DNA from: Ceratorhiza oryzae-sativae
Taxonomy: Eukaryota; Basidiomycota; Agaricomycetes; Cantharellales; Ceratobasidiaceae
DNA length: 64,000 bases
Direction: 5' to 3'
NCBI GenBank assembly: GCA_030998015.1
Contig: JARWMV010000016.1
Span: 62,001 to 126,000 of the forward strand
Shown: positions 22,403 to 33,989 of the stretch, piece by piece
Layout of the letters: every line of letters starts with the position of its first letter
How positions within the stretch are numbered: position 1 is the stretch's first letter
Position numbers and translations under genes: made by a program
The notes under the pieces: model-generated
What the model was told of the DNA's origin: nothing
The model's database searches: none
What the model saw: the letters and a program-made list of their open reading frames with translations, nothing else

Positions 22403-23800
22403 ATGGCCGCTCCACCCAAAGCTGTTTTGTACGTCTACGAAGGATCCGTCTGGGCTGGTGCTGGTGCGTCATACAGATAGCATTGCACGATTGGAGCTGA
22501 TAGAACCGCTTACAGCGACTTGGGCTGTGTGAGTTTGGGTTGGCACAAGGGCCTTTCCGCGCTGATCCAGCTTCTAGTGAAGAGAAAGGATACGGTCAAG
22601 ACGAGATCGAAACGAGGGAGGTGGACGTTGGTGAGCAGCTCGATTAGATCGTGATGGACAGTTCGTCAATGGATTCCACAGTCAAGGGCGAAACGTTTGC
22701 CCCATCCTTCCTTCGCATCAACCCCAAGGGTGAGTTGGCTTGACGCGGCGTTAGGGCAAACGCTGAGCGAACAGCAGGAACGGTGCCTACGCTGGTTGCT
22801 CCATTGTCGAATACCCTCGACGCTTCGTCTGAAACTAAATACCGGTATGTCGTTTGCGGTGTGAGTCGTGAAGAGAAAAGCTGAACTGTGAATGTAGTGC
22901 TCTGACAGATACCAAGGTGCTTATTCTTCTATCACTGAACTACTGCTGTAGCTTATTATTGTCCCCTCTCAGTCTGTCCTCGAATTCCTTGACAAGTCTC
23001 GTTCCAATCGTAAGAAGATCTAACATTGCTTACACAATCGATTCTCACGTTTTACGCTGCCCAATAGTCTCCAAGACGCACACAACCTCGCAAAAGCCGG
23101 CGCCATCGCTCACGCCAGCGACCATTGATGCGTCCTCACTCTCGGGAACGCTCATCGGCCTGGTCCATGCAGACGAAAATGACCCCAACTTCTTGCAGCT
23201 CGCGGCGAGGAACGAAACGGAGCTCAAAGCTAAAGCCGACGGATTCCTCGGCAAGGTTTTTGTTGCTGGACGGGCCAAGGCTATGGACGAATACCTTGCG
23301 CACGAGGATCTGATCCCGAAGATCAAGGCGATCCTCGAAGAGAAGAAGAGGGGTGCGGTTATTTTGAATGGGGTATATTTGGGAACTGCCAGTGCGGCTG
23401 AGAAGGATGCCTTTTTCTCCAAATCCAAAGAGGCGTACGTTCCGTCTGCTTTTGTGATCGGACTCGATCGTGAGGCTCACCACGCCTGTCTGCCTTTAGG
23501 TGGGAGGTCGCCGTCCCCAAAGCTTTGGCGACGCTCGAGTCTAATATAATCGGCCCCTTTACGCTCGGTGACCAAATCTCGCTCTCGGACATCCATGTGG
23601 GTGTTTGGCTCACCAAAGTCGTCTCTCTGGCTGCGGGCGATGCCGCTGCGGACCCCACCAAGTGGCCCGAGCTACTTAGTACACTGGGACCAGCCATTGG
23701 CGAGCCGGACTTCAAGCCTGGCCCCAAGCTCACGGCCTTTTGGAATGAGATCATTGGCAGAGATGGATTCAAGAAGGTGTATCAGAAGGGATTACATTAG
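22403..23800 (+). CDS. Glutathione S-transferase (fungal EF1B-gamma/Ure2p-like style)
   Basis: Glutathione transferases conjugate glutathione to electrophiles in the cytosol. The start at 22403 gives MAAPPKAVLYVYEGSVWA, the thioredoxin-fold first strand. Spliced exons continue RLGLEEKGYGQDEIETREVD, VVKGETFAPSFLRINPKG (the FLxINPxG substrate-binding block), TVPTLVAPLSNTLD, ALTDTKSVLEFLDKSRS, then PAPSLTPATIDASSLSGTLI, GLVHADENDPNFLQLAARNE, AILEEKKRGAVILNGVY and, in the last exon, WEVAVPKALATLESNI, GPFTLGDQISLSDIHVGVWL (the conserved GDxxSLxDxH N-capping box of the C-terminal helical domain). The end is GFKKVYQKGLH. About seven exons, frame intact. A decayed paralog follows in the same orientation. 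Confidence 0.85.
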
Positions 23801-24867
23801 TTTCTTTTATGTATGCCCCTCGAGTTACAATTATGAATTAGATCCAAGGCTAAGGAATAAAGGCAACGAAGGAATAAGTTCTAAGCGCTATACGCTTTTT
23901 GTCCACGCATGGTGCCGGATAGTGAGAGCTCCATCGGCTAGGATATGTGTTTCTGTCCAAACGCCCCGCCACAATCCCCTACGACTTTTGATTGAAGGAG
24001 CACATGTGCTCGGAAGTCTAGCGAGATTGAAACGGTGATTGTTTGCCTGGCTAGATTCGGCGAGCTCACCAACAATTTACCTGATGGATATCTGAGCGAC
24101 AACTGTGTCGGTATCCTGCCACTGGATCTCGATATGAGAGTAAGGTGATTACCGAAATGATAAATATAGGTCTTTAAATCAATAACAACATTATGATATA
24201 ACTTGATTCAGTCCTTTCCGAAACGTTGATTTCCACTACTCAAATGCGTGCCGTATTTGTCCTCTTGAGGTTACCCGAGGGAACCTCGAGATTGCTTGTG
24301 GTGCTAGTGGGGCGACCTGGTAGAATCGCGTAACAAGGAATTGAGGGAGCTCCTGGCAGCCACAAAGCGCATATAACTACATCTTCGACGGAATTCAAAA
24401 CAAATGTTTTAATAGAATCTTTTCTTGGTGACCTACTCTTGATGATTGACTTGAATGTGCATATGTTCACATATTGGGGTACACGTTTTGATGCCAAATA
24501 TCTTTAGTAGACTCGTTGATTCCATTGAAGAGAAACCATGTCCATTTGTATCGGGATGTACCAGCTGGTCGAGAAGCTGACTTGCCGCCCCCGAGACCCC
24601 GCTTTTTGGAGCTCAACGTGAACAACATGACTTGTGGAGAAAAGAAGGGATGCGTTGCGCGAATGTGACAGTACAGCGGGTTGCCCAATAGAGTGCCGAG
24701 TGTAGATTCGTTTTGCTCACACCGGTTAAAAGTGTCAGCCTTGGATATATGCGCGACTACCCAGTTCTCCTCTCTGTTTATCCTCACCGCGAACTTCTAG
24801 TTACTATGTCCTTATTGAATACAAATAGGAGTAATCTTAAACTAGGCCCGGGTGCTTATGTAGTAGC
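23801..24867. other. Intergenic between GST and GST pseudogene
   Basis: About 1.1 kb, AT-richer than its neighbours, no supported gene. A 106-codon minus-strand frame at 24467-24787 has no motif. Confidence 0.4.
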
Positions 24868-26247
24868 ACCAGCGCAACCACTCAAGAACCCCGTTGTTTA
24901 TACGTCCAAAGATTGTGCTTGGAGTGACGCAGGTACGTTACAAGACTCGTTCGTCAAGCAATACTTAATCATTTTGACCATGCACCAAAATGGACTATGT
25001 GAGTCTACATAGGCTTACAATCCTGGTAAACTAAATTATACTAAAGTGAATTGGAAAAATACATCGAACACGGAATCCAAGTCGTCATTATGAAGTCGGG
25101 TGATGGTCAGTTGAATGGTTGTTTCGGCGAAATGGCTGGTACATCTATTTTTTTTACCCTATTCTCTAGGTTACCTTCGCATCAACCCAAAAGGTGACAT
25201 GCTGGAATAGCCAGGAAATATAGTGTGAACTAAGAATATGACAGGGACATTCCCAGCGTTGATCCTGCCTGCAACGAACATCATGCGTAGGGTGACTGGA
25301 TCGCGCAAACCAAAGTAAGCTCAGCATGTTATATGTGCTAAATTCGATTTACTGATATATGGTGTATCAACTGACATCAAGGTACTTCCGCCTGTATCAA
25401 ATGTAAGCAACCTGTAAATAGTGGTTTGCTTGGTCCGTGCTCGTGTATATCGACAGGTCTGGCCCTGAATGTATGTATATGCGTACACGCTGCATATATT
25501 CCACTTCTCCTTAGCATCCCCGTCTCTTATGCTTACAACGGCTGAAGTGTTAGCCTTGCAAAATCGAATCATCGAACTTGTCACGACCCCAGAAATCGAC
25601 CCTGACTTTTTTCCTATATGCGACAAGGAGTGAGGGCGAAGTCAAAGCGAGGCTTGGTATGTTTCGGCGAGAGCAGATAATTCTGCTTGACTTCACCTAG
25701 GTCATTGATAGGTACTTGACGTAAGGAGATACAACGCCTGCCATCAAAATATTTTTGGAGGAGAGAAAAGATGGTGCTGCTATCCTGAATGCCGTGTTCA
25801 ATGGGAGCGCTAGTCAGGCTCAATTAAACGCGCATTTCGCACAATCTAAACACACGCATGTCCCCTCGTTCGCGTTTGCATTCGGGCTCGGTTTTCATCG
25901 CGCAGTCGCTTAACTCTCGTACTGATACTGATATGCCCAATGTACTCGACACAATCGAGGACAAGATAGTGGCGCTGTATCTACTTGGCGACCAGCTCTC
26001 CCTTGCGGACATCGTGCTCAGCATATGGATCAAGCAGGCCCTGCTGAGATACGTACTCGACGTAGCGCCAGACAAGCTAAACGAACCGTCTGAACGTGCG
26101 CTTGGTACGGGTTTTGGTCAAGTTACTATTACTGGGAGGAAGAACACAGAGTACCATAATACTTTGGAAAAGAATTACCCACGGATACGCGGTGCACGCT
26201 CTCCCACGGGCCCTTTGCCAAAAGCAGCGATTCCCAAGTCAACCTAA
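24868..26247 (+). pseudogene. Glutathione S-transferase pseudogene (tandem paralog)
   Basis: Exon pieces align in order with the intact GST upstream: APAQPLKNPVVYTSKDCAWS, then ELEKYIEHGIQVVIMKSGD, GYLRINPKG, TFPALILPATNIMRR, SPSLMLTTAEVLALQNRIIE, LVTTPEIDPDFF, LYATRSEGEVKARL, PAIKIFLEERKDGAAILNAV, and LDTIEDKIVALYLLGDQLSL followed by ADIVLSIWIKQALL. A T-run at 25607-25612 puts DPDFF and LYATRSEGE in different frames (one extra base), and a TAA at 25722-25724 interrupts the segment before TPAIK. These two lesions, plus poor conservation of the start, indicate a pseudogene. The C-terminal exon remains open to 26247. Confidence 0.75.
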
Positions 26248-27490
26248 ACGGTCCAACCTGTAGGGTTGCGTTTTATCTGTAACAAAAATCCTTTTGTCAC
26301 ACAAATTTGAACATTGATTTCCGTCTTTGGTGTGAGCGTCATTGAAATATCCTCATTCAAGAAAGTGTGTAAAACCGTTTGAGATTAGTGTTGTGCAAGT
26401 GGTGTCCAAGATATCTCTCAATATTATACGTATGTAATTCTGGTCTGATGAATATATTTATATATGGGGCAGTATACGCCTAGGGAGAGTCAGTGAAAAA
26501 AAAAAAAGGTTGTCAGCAGGGAGCAGGGAATAGCGGGCATGTGAGTTTAAGCCAAAGCCGCTATTTTATGGCTGATGCGAACGGCCCCAGGACACGACCT
26601 TAGTGTCCAACCAGGCTTGTGTCGCGTGGCATAGTATTCAATCCTGGATGCAAGCCATCCAATTTACACTGTTCTATGCGTGAGTGAATGTGGGCGGGGT
26701 CAGCAGGTTTCCTGAATGTCACATGAATCCATGCCAAGGAACGTATCAGCTTGCTTGGTCAGTCATTGGTGAATTCTGTATCCTTTTAGGATATGTGAAT
26801 ATAAATGTTTGATCTTGTACCAGGATTATTGATTCTAAGCTTACGGGAACTCGTCCGGTGACCGAGTATTCATACGTCAAAAGGAACGTTGGATTCAGCT
26901 AATTTGTTGTGGAAATCGGACCAAAACGCCACGAGTTCTCGTTTCGGCTATGCAACGCAGCACGAGACGGATCTAAGATAAACTGCGCCGCAAGCGACTC
27001 GTACTGAATGGTCAGACAACATGTGCTTGCTCTACAGATGTCTTTGGGCCGACGAATGAAGCAACCGGGTCTGGGTCGGCTGGTGGCGTAAATCACTCTG
27101 GATGCAAACTATCTCAGGCGAGATAGATACCGTTTCTTCAAATGCCGACTGGGCCACAAGCTATGTGTTATCTCGCATCTCGCATCGACCCCAGCGCATG
27201 CCGTTCATTTCTTCTCAGCGAAAGACGTCACTCCCGCTGGTTCTTGACTCCCACACCTGCATAGAGAGTGGAGAAGAAACATTCACTGAATGAACCAGGC
27301 AATCGCGATTGGAAAAATTGCAATTGATTCCCCACAGGCTAGACTCGATTTATTTCTGGGGCCTCTTGCTATCTGCACTCGATAGGCCCTTAGCCCCGTG
27401 GATTGCATGGGGCGCATCAGGGATCGACGTCTAGGCCATGCAACGGGGACCGGGTTCCTGGAGCCTCCCGGACCCCCTGAACGAGTCACT
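26248..27490. other. Long intergenic region
   Basis: No supported gene. It includes an A12-type homopolymer near 26500 and only short frames. Confidence 0.4.
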
Positions 27491-27678
27491 GGTTATATAG
27501 CCAGCCGGCGCCGCACGTCCACGGCTCTATCCCTCACTCCATCCTCGCTCCGTCTGCACTGGGTAAGTCGACTCAAAACGGTATAAGATGATGTATATCC
27601 ATGATCTGACTCGAAAACAGTCCATCCCCCCACGCACCCCCCCCTGCTCACCCACACACAAAGCTTGCCCATATCCAA
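27491..27678 (+). promoter_or_regulatory. TATA box and 5' UTR with intron for the 27679 gene
   Basis: TATATA at 27494-27499 lies 185 bp upstream of the ATG. A consensus donor GTAAGT at 27564 and an acceptor ending at 27620 define a likely 57-nt intron in the 5' UTR. If spliced, the leader is shortened to about 100 nt, a normal length. Based on sequence signals only. Confidence 0.5.
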
Positions 27679-28086
27679 ATGGCCACTGCCCAATTCCACA
27701 TCCACCCAACGTCCACGCCCACCGATGAGGTCGAGCCTGTCGACTTTGTCGTCTCGCTGCTCCTATCCTGCATCGTGGCCGCCACCGCCTTTCCGCTCGG
27801 CGTCATTGTCGCGCTGATCCATGTCTTGGGGACTATCATCCGTAATATACTCACATGCACGATGCTCGCGGTCGGATGCGTGATTCTCACGTCGGCCGTC
27901 TTGCTCGTGTCGGCCGGGTATGCGTTGGTTTGGATCGGTATTGGCGCCTTGACGGTGTTGGTCGAGTTCAAAAATGCCATCGAGAGCGGGGCAAAGCTGG
28001 GTAGAAATATGGCCTCGCTTTTCGTAGACGAGTTTGCCAAGGAAAAGAAGAAGCAGCTGTACGAGCGTTGGGGAGTACGTACCTAA
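27679..28086 (+). CDS. Small multi-span membrane protein, unknown
   Basis: An uninterrupted 135-codon frame. Three hydrophobic segments are visible: DFVVSLLLSCIVAATAFPLG continuing into VIVALIHVLG, ILTCTMLAVGCVILTSAVLL, and SAGYALVWIGIGALTVLV. A charged C-terminal tail follows (DEFAKEKKKQLYERWG). The N-terminal 20 residues are polar. I do not recognise the family. A donor-like GTACGT overlaps the last codons, so a further exon is possible. A TATA box and a 5' UTR intron support expression. Confidence 0.6.
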   Translation: MATAQFHIHPTSTPTDEVEPVDFVVSLLLSCIVAATAFPLGVIVALIHVLGTIIRNILTCTMLAVGCVILTSAVLLVSAGYALVWIGIGALTVLVEFKNAIESGAKLGRNMASLFVDEFAKEKKKQLYERWGVRT

Positions 28087-28741
28087 ACTCTCGGCTGGTC
28101 CGAGCGTCTGAATGGCGAGGGCCAAGAGCGGCGGCGGAACGAATAGGTGTTTTCCGCCCCTCTGTTGGTTCTTTGTTTTTGGCACTGGGTATTCTATTCC
28201 GTTTGATTTCGATTAGCCATTTGCATCGTTCTAGAGCTGCAGTATGTATCACCCCTCGATTGTATCATGTAACCTGAAGAATTCAGTCAAATTCGTTCCC
28301 TGCAGCCTCGTATCGCGCAGTCACCCGCGTTTTTGCTGAGTCTCAAATTAATAAAGGGGCATCTTCGACCCCGCATAATGATAGACCACCCTGGCTGATA
28401 TCCATCTGTCAGTTCGCTCATCCTTACGTCTACAGACGTACTTTACGACTCGAAAATAAACCACTCAAGTTTTTGGGCATCGGATGAGCAGGGGATCTAC
28501 ATAAAAATGGACAATCGACAACAAGAACAATCATATTTAACCGACTAAAAGGACAAAAAGTGCAAGGAAATCGACTATGTATGAAAACGTCAGCAGACGA
28601 GCGGACATAAACGTTGACATGCCTCTCCTGTTTCTGTTTTCCCAGTCGTAGGAGGTTTATAGTAATATTTAAGCCTAACAGAAAAAAGAGAGTATTGATA
28701 GCATATTCTACCAGAACGAGGTGAGTGACGCGGTTCTGTTT
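28087..28741. other. Convergent 3' region
   Basis: 3' ends of the membrane-protein gene and the RBM39-like gene meet here. No gene supported. Confidence 0.45.
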
Positions 28742-30963
28742 CTACTTATGAGCTTGCATGATCGCGTCCGAGATGAAGTTAGCGGTAATTTGCTTTCCAC
28801 CAAACCAGCGACCATTGAGGCCTTTGATCGCCTTCTCGGCGCTCTCGACGTTGTCGAATTTGATGTAGATTTCACCCTAAGAAAGACCAGGACATGAGCC
28901 TTGACAACGACAAAAGATTAGAAGCGCTGACCTCGGATTCTTTCTCAACCTTCAAGTCTACCACGTTTCCATATTTGTCTTGACATTCCTGACGCACATC
29001 ATCACCGAGATCTAGATCCCAATCGCGTTCAGTTTCCCTGTAAACGCCATTCCATGTCAGTTCACCCGAATAAGAAAAATGCAGAGCAATGCGCACTCTT
29101 CGGGGTTAAACATGTTCCTGAGGAGAACACATCTTGAGGACATTGTCTGCGGGATATTGGATTTCATCCTGTGTGGAACCGTTAGGCGGGGTCAACGGGA
29201 GCTGAGCAATGAAAAAAAACGTACAGCATAGCCGGCGTCTTTGTGCTCGGCTGTTCGGTCCTCGCGAGCTTTTGCATCAATTGATGACGAGAAGTACTAT
29301 TGTTGAGAATTCCACCTTAGACACACAATAAGGTTAGAAGCCCACGGGAATGGGGTGGGGAACAGAACCCTACCGGTATCTTCTAAAGAATCCTGCGGAG
29401 CAGTTGCAATACGAACTGTACCCGCACCTTTGTCGTGTACGGTATTGACACGTAGCTATATGTTGAAAAGTTAGTCAAAAATTACCCTCTTTGGGGCATG
29501 AGCGCACCTGTCGGCCTGCCAACTCGAAGCCCTCCATTTGTTCCAAAGCCATTTTAGCATCCTCAGGTCGCTTATACCTGCAAGTAACCCAACATGTGTC
29601 AGAGCTGATCAGTACAGGGCAGTAAAGGATAGGACCCACTGGACAAAGCAATAGCCCTTGCTCTTACCCGTGGCCGGGTCCCTGTGCAGGTCTACAAAAT
29701 CGAGCTCGCCAAAAGGTTCGAAGACCTGTTTGATATCTGATTCTGTGAGATTGAAGTGGAGAGAGCCAACATAGAGCCTGTTGATGGCGGGGTCAGACAA
29801 CAATATGTTGAGTGACGAACGGTTACGTACTGCATTGCGCCTGCGTGAGGGTGAGATACTCCAGGTGGAAGATGCAGACTAGAAAAGACATGAGCGGCAG
29901 GAATTATGATCAGTTTTGAGAATAGCCATACCTGCTCGAAGGGCCAATCTTGTTTCGTTCAGATTCTGTGAGTTGGATCATGATTGGCAGACCCATGACA
30001 ATCGTACCCGACAAGGCGATTGCTTTATTCACGAGATCGATGCTCTTAAATTCGACATAGCCGATTCTGCGTGGGCCAATCAGCGTCAGCCAATCCGAAA
30101 ACTGAATGAGTGTGGTGGCTCACCCTTTGGACCTCCGGGACAAGCGGTCAGTGACAATGCGCGAGTCACGAACGGCACCTTCGCCCAGCTTGTCTTCAAA
30201 AAAGTAACCTAGATCTCGAGCGGTGAGCCTGGCAGCAAGCTGTGACACAAACACCGAGCGAGCTTCCGAGTCTTCGTCGTTAATCTCTTCGATCACCGGG
30301 TCATCGTACACGGGCGAAGCACGTCTGAGAGAAAGGCGACCAGGTCAGCACTTTTCAGATAACTAAAATGAAAAGGGCTCACTCTCGCGGACGACGGTCA
30401 GGGTCGGACTTGGGGGCCGAATCACGGGAATGGTCTCGACCAACACTCTGTCTCCCAATAGTTTCTGCTCCGACTGAGTCTTGACGATCCTCTCGCATAC
30501 GCTTCGCACGGGTGTCGTCAGGGGCCTCGGACATCCGGTCGTCCTCGCGCTTGCGACGGCGGCCGTCCCTGTCGTCGCGGTCCCTCTCCCTATCGCGACG
30601 CCTATCCCTCTCCCTATCACGGTCGTCCCTGTACCGGTCTCGACGAGAGTCACGGCTTCTGCTTCGGCGGCGACGATCGCGGTCTCGGTCGGACGAACGA
30701 CGGTCCCGGCTGATGCTGCGGCGGCGGCGGTGCGAGTCCCTATCACGATCCCTGTCGCGGTCGCTGCGGTCGCCTCGGTCGGTGTATTTTGATGATCTAT
30801 CACGGCTGCGAGACCTGTTCGAGCGTCGGGCATAAGGGGACCCAGTAGCGCTGCAACAGGTGATGGCAAACGTCACCCTCATTTGCACACGGTATGCAAA
30901 TTGCGCCACTCACGACTTTTGGTCCTGCTCTCGGTCAGCTCCGGTCACAGACGAGTTGGACAT
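28742..30963 (-). CDS. RBM39/CAPER-like splicing factor with RS domain and three RRMs
   Basis: From ATG at 30963 (MSNSSVTGADREQDQKS) the next exon is a long RS/RD-rich domain (RSSDRDRDRRRRSRSRDS, 30400-30840), typical of SR-related splicing factors. RRM1 has RSVFVSQLAARLTARDL and, across an intron, RRSKG-IGYVEFK. RRM2 has LYVGSLHFNLTESDIKQVF and GKSKGYCFVQ. A linker with LMQKLARTEQPSTKTPAM follows. The C-terminal RRM is a U2AF-homology motif: VRQECQDKYGNVVDLKVEKE, GEIYIKFDNVESAEKAIKGL and NGRWFGGKQITANFI, in which RWF is the R-x-F ligand-binding signature. The end is SDAIMQAHK with stop at 28742-28744. This order (RS, RRM, RRM, UHM) is that of RBM39/Rsd1, a nuclear factor in 3' splice site recognition and transcription. 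About eight introns. Divergent from the sorting nexin gene. Confidence 0.92.
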
Positions 30964-31189
30964 AGCGGTTTAGGATCAAGGGATGGTGGTGGTTGAGAGC
31001 AAACCCAAAACTTGCATGAGAGATGTGCCACACTGGCGTAAATGCGTGTAAACATAGGCGGCGCCTCCCAAACAGACTGACACCCTTCCGAGAGCCCCTA
31101 TTCTGGCCATCTGGGCGAATGGCTCCTGGGCTCGTTGACCACCATAGTGCCCTGGTCTCTACTCGTACTTTGCTGTGGATATCCTCTAG
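30964..31189. promoter_or_regulatory. Bidirectional promoter, RBM39-like / sorting nexin
   Basis: Only 226 bp separate the two head-to-head ATGs, so both core promoters must share this interval. No TATA box is obvious. Confidence 0.5.
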
Positions 31190-33882
31190 ATGGCGCTGCT
31201 GACGGTCGGAATGAAGCACCCTCTTGCCTCGGGGTATGAGCCTGATTTTGACGCCGGCCTTAATTCGTCCAATGCATGGAAGAAACATCTCAGCATCAGC
31301 GATGCCAGTCCGGTCTCTGAAGAAGAAAGCTCTGCTGAGGACAAACCCATTCTGGTGAGGGCTATTCGAGATGTTGTGGGGAACGAGGACAACAGGGAAA
31401 TGTGTGTTTGTCGCGTGACGCAGTATGCAGAGACTTACCCTCAATTCTAGGGCACTTAAGGCGGGAGAGAATCTTGAGATTCTCAATGCCGATATTGGTG
31501 ATGCGTGGTCCTTGGCACGCAAATCATCTGGGGATATGGGGCTCATCCCAAAGGATTGCTATATCGTATGTTCCCCTCATTGCGTTCGCAGCGCTACTCA
31601 TTGAAATATACTCATAGGAAACTCACAACTTTACATCTTCACTTCCCTCTATTCCAGCCCAGCTGACTTCTTCTCAAATATCTATTGGAGGTCCCATCCG
31701 GATGCAATCCACAGGCGAAAGTATCCTCACTTCATCCCTAAACAACCTCCGACAGAGTGTCCTAGGCGGAAAAAGCTTCAACCGTTTCTCTCATTTTGTC
31801 ACAACCGGTGCCGAAGATTGGGTCCTAAACGGGTACCATCCCTCACCTGACGAAGCTCCGTTCGGCGCTCACTCGCGAGACGCAAGTGACACCACGATCG
31901 ACGGCTCAGACCATCTCGCATCTAGCAGGATCACAGAGGCGGACAAACACTATGTCGAGGTAAGCCTTACCCTCCCTGAACCTCACCGATTCGTTCTCAT
32001 CTTCTCCCCAGACCGGTCCGGCATGGAAAGAAAAATCTCCGTCGTTCCGGATCCTAGTTCACTCTCCATCCAAACAATCGTCCGTGACAGGAGCGTACAC
32101 TCTCTACTCAGTCACATCCATCTTTCAGCCCGCCGATACACCTCCCTCGTCACCCTCTGTCCCTTTCCTTCCTCCTGATTTACCCCCTAGCTCAACGCGC
32201 ATCACCGTCCATCGCCGATTCTCGCACTTTGCCTTTCTCCATACGGCACTCACGCGAAAGTTGCCAGGAATCGCATTGCCTCCTTTACCGGCCAAGCAAT
32301 ATGCTGGCCGGTTCCAAGACGACTTTGTCGAAGCGCGTCGGAACGATTTGGAGCGATGGCTATCACGAGTCGTTCGCCATCCGCTAGCGAGATATTCGGA
32401 AGTCCTCACTTTCTTCCTGGGATGTGAGAGTGACCTGGTACGTCCTGATTATTGCTTCTCCCACTTCCCCATTTATTGGAGCGAGTTGTAGGAGTGGAAA
32501 CGGCTTCTTCCACAGCACCTCCAAACACTCCCAGCAGGTCCAAGCTTTTACGCGCACGTCTTTCACCCAGAGTTCAACCTTGATGCAGACGACTGCTTGA
32601 GCGTCGTTGAGCGATTTGAGCGACATGTTCGTCTAATTGATGGACGTGTTGATGCGCTAAGGAGTGTGATGGCGAGTTTCAGGGAGTCTCGAAACGGTGA
32701 GAATTTTACCTATTGAGGAATGGAATGAGATACTGACCTCTTGTAGCCATGTCGAGTGCACAACGGACACTATCACTCGCATTCCTTGCACTTATTTCCG
32801 AGAACCACGATCCGAATGCAGAGGGAGAGGAAACCTTCACAGGTTACTTGAACGATGAGTCTGCATGGTGTTGGCATGACGGTTGTGAAGGTAAATTTGA
32901 AGTGCACAGATCGTTTTTGTACAACTGAGGGATTAATCTCGGACATGTAGAGTGTCTTCAGATGACCAAGGCTCTGCAGAAGATGTCCGATTGCATGCAG
33001 CTCGTCGCAGATCTTCACGAAGACAGTGTGCGTTGCGATGTATAAAATTGTCTGCGATACGATTCTGAATGTCACCACATAGGCGAGGAGGTCACTATTG
33101 AGCGTGCATGAAATGATCAAAGACGCGAGTCATTCGTCGGTGATGTATGCTGTACGTGCTTCACTTGCTACCTCATCTGGAGGGATATAACAAGTTATAT
33201 TATTATAGCCCGTCGTGGAAACACACCGGGCCGCCCTCGCGAGGTACAAAGAACATGAAGATGGTTCTACGATTGTGAGCCTGTTATCCTATTCTCCGCG
33301 CAATCTTTTCGTACTTATCCCCCACAGTCTCCTCGACCAGACGCACCCGAAATTGCCTCGCGTTGTGAAACTGTCTTGAACACTACTATGGCCGAATTTG
33401 ATACATATCATGTCCAGCGAGGAGAGGATGTCACCCAGATCGCGGTTGAATATCTGGATTCTGAAATCGAATTCTATGAACAGGTTAGTTTGAATTGAAT
33501 GTCAAACGAGCGGGGATAATCATCAAGTACAAATAGGTCTTACACAAACTAAAGACCGCTCGTGCTGCATTTACAATAGAAGGGGCGAAGGATCTTCCAT
33601 CTGGGCCCAGGCAAAAGTCGTAAGTCCCTCTTCCGCCGTAATATCCTTTGAACCTTCTGCTCATTAATCCGGACCCAGGATCTACGAAAAGAATCTTCGC
33701 ACAACACCTCACTCTCGCCACTTCCGCAACCAACCTCCCATGTATATGATCCAGCACCCATTCGACCTGTTTCGACTGCCGTGAGGGAGAGCGTGGGCAT
33801 GTTGATTGATGGACTGTCCCACAGCACACACAGGGACAAAGATGGTGATGGAAGAAGCACGGTGTTGAAGTTTTGGTCATGA
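31190..33882 (+). CDS. SH3-PX-BAR sorting nexin (SNX9-like)
   Basis: Sorting nexins bind phosphoinositides through the PX domain and shape membranes with a BAR dimer. The first exon (MALLTVGMKHPLASGYEPD) leads to VRAIRDVVGNEDNREM, joined across an intron to ALKAGENLEILNADIGDAWS and DMGLIPKDCYI, which is an SH3 domain (ALYDF-like strand replaced by VRAIRDV, plus the GLIPxxY end). A linker with low complexity follows. The PX domain includes SVTGAYTLYSVTSIF, TVHRRFSHFAFLHTALTRKL (RRF-type lipid contact), PGIALPPLPAKQYAGRF and RRNDLERWLSRVVRHPL. Later exons encode the helical BAR region (ECLQMTKALQKMSDCMQL, ETVLNTTMAEFDTYHVQ, VEYLDSEIEFYEQVLHKLKT). The end STVLKFWS is reached at 33880-33882. About 11 exons; frame closes throughout. 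Confidence 0.87.
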
Positions 33883-33989
33883 GTTGGGGTGTTTGTTTTC
33901 AGCTTTCAATGTAGTGTATAGCAATAGTAATAGATCAGAGCAAGTAAGGATTGATCACCGTTCAATGATTGATGATTCAAGTTGGTTGA

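Noticed and set aside
30379..30909. Plus-strand frames rich in Ser/Arg/Leu and Val/Pro over the RS domain
   Set aside because: Antisense shadow of the RBM39-like RS repeat.
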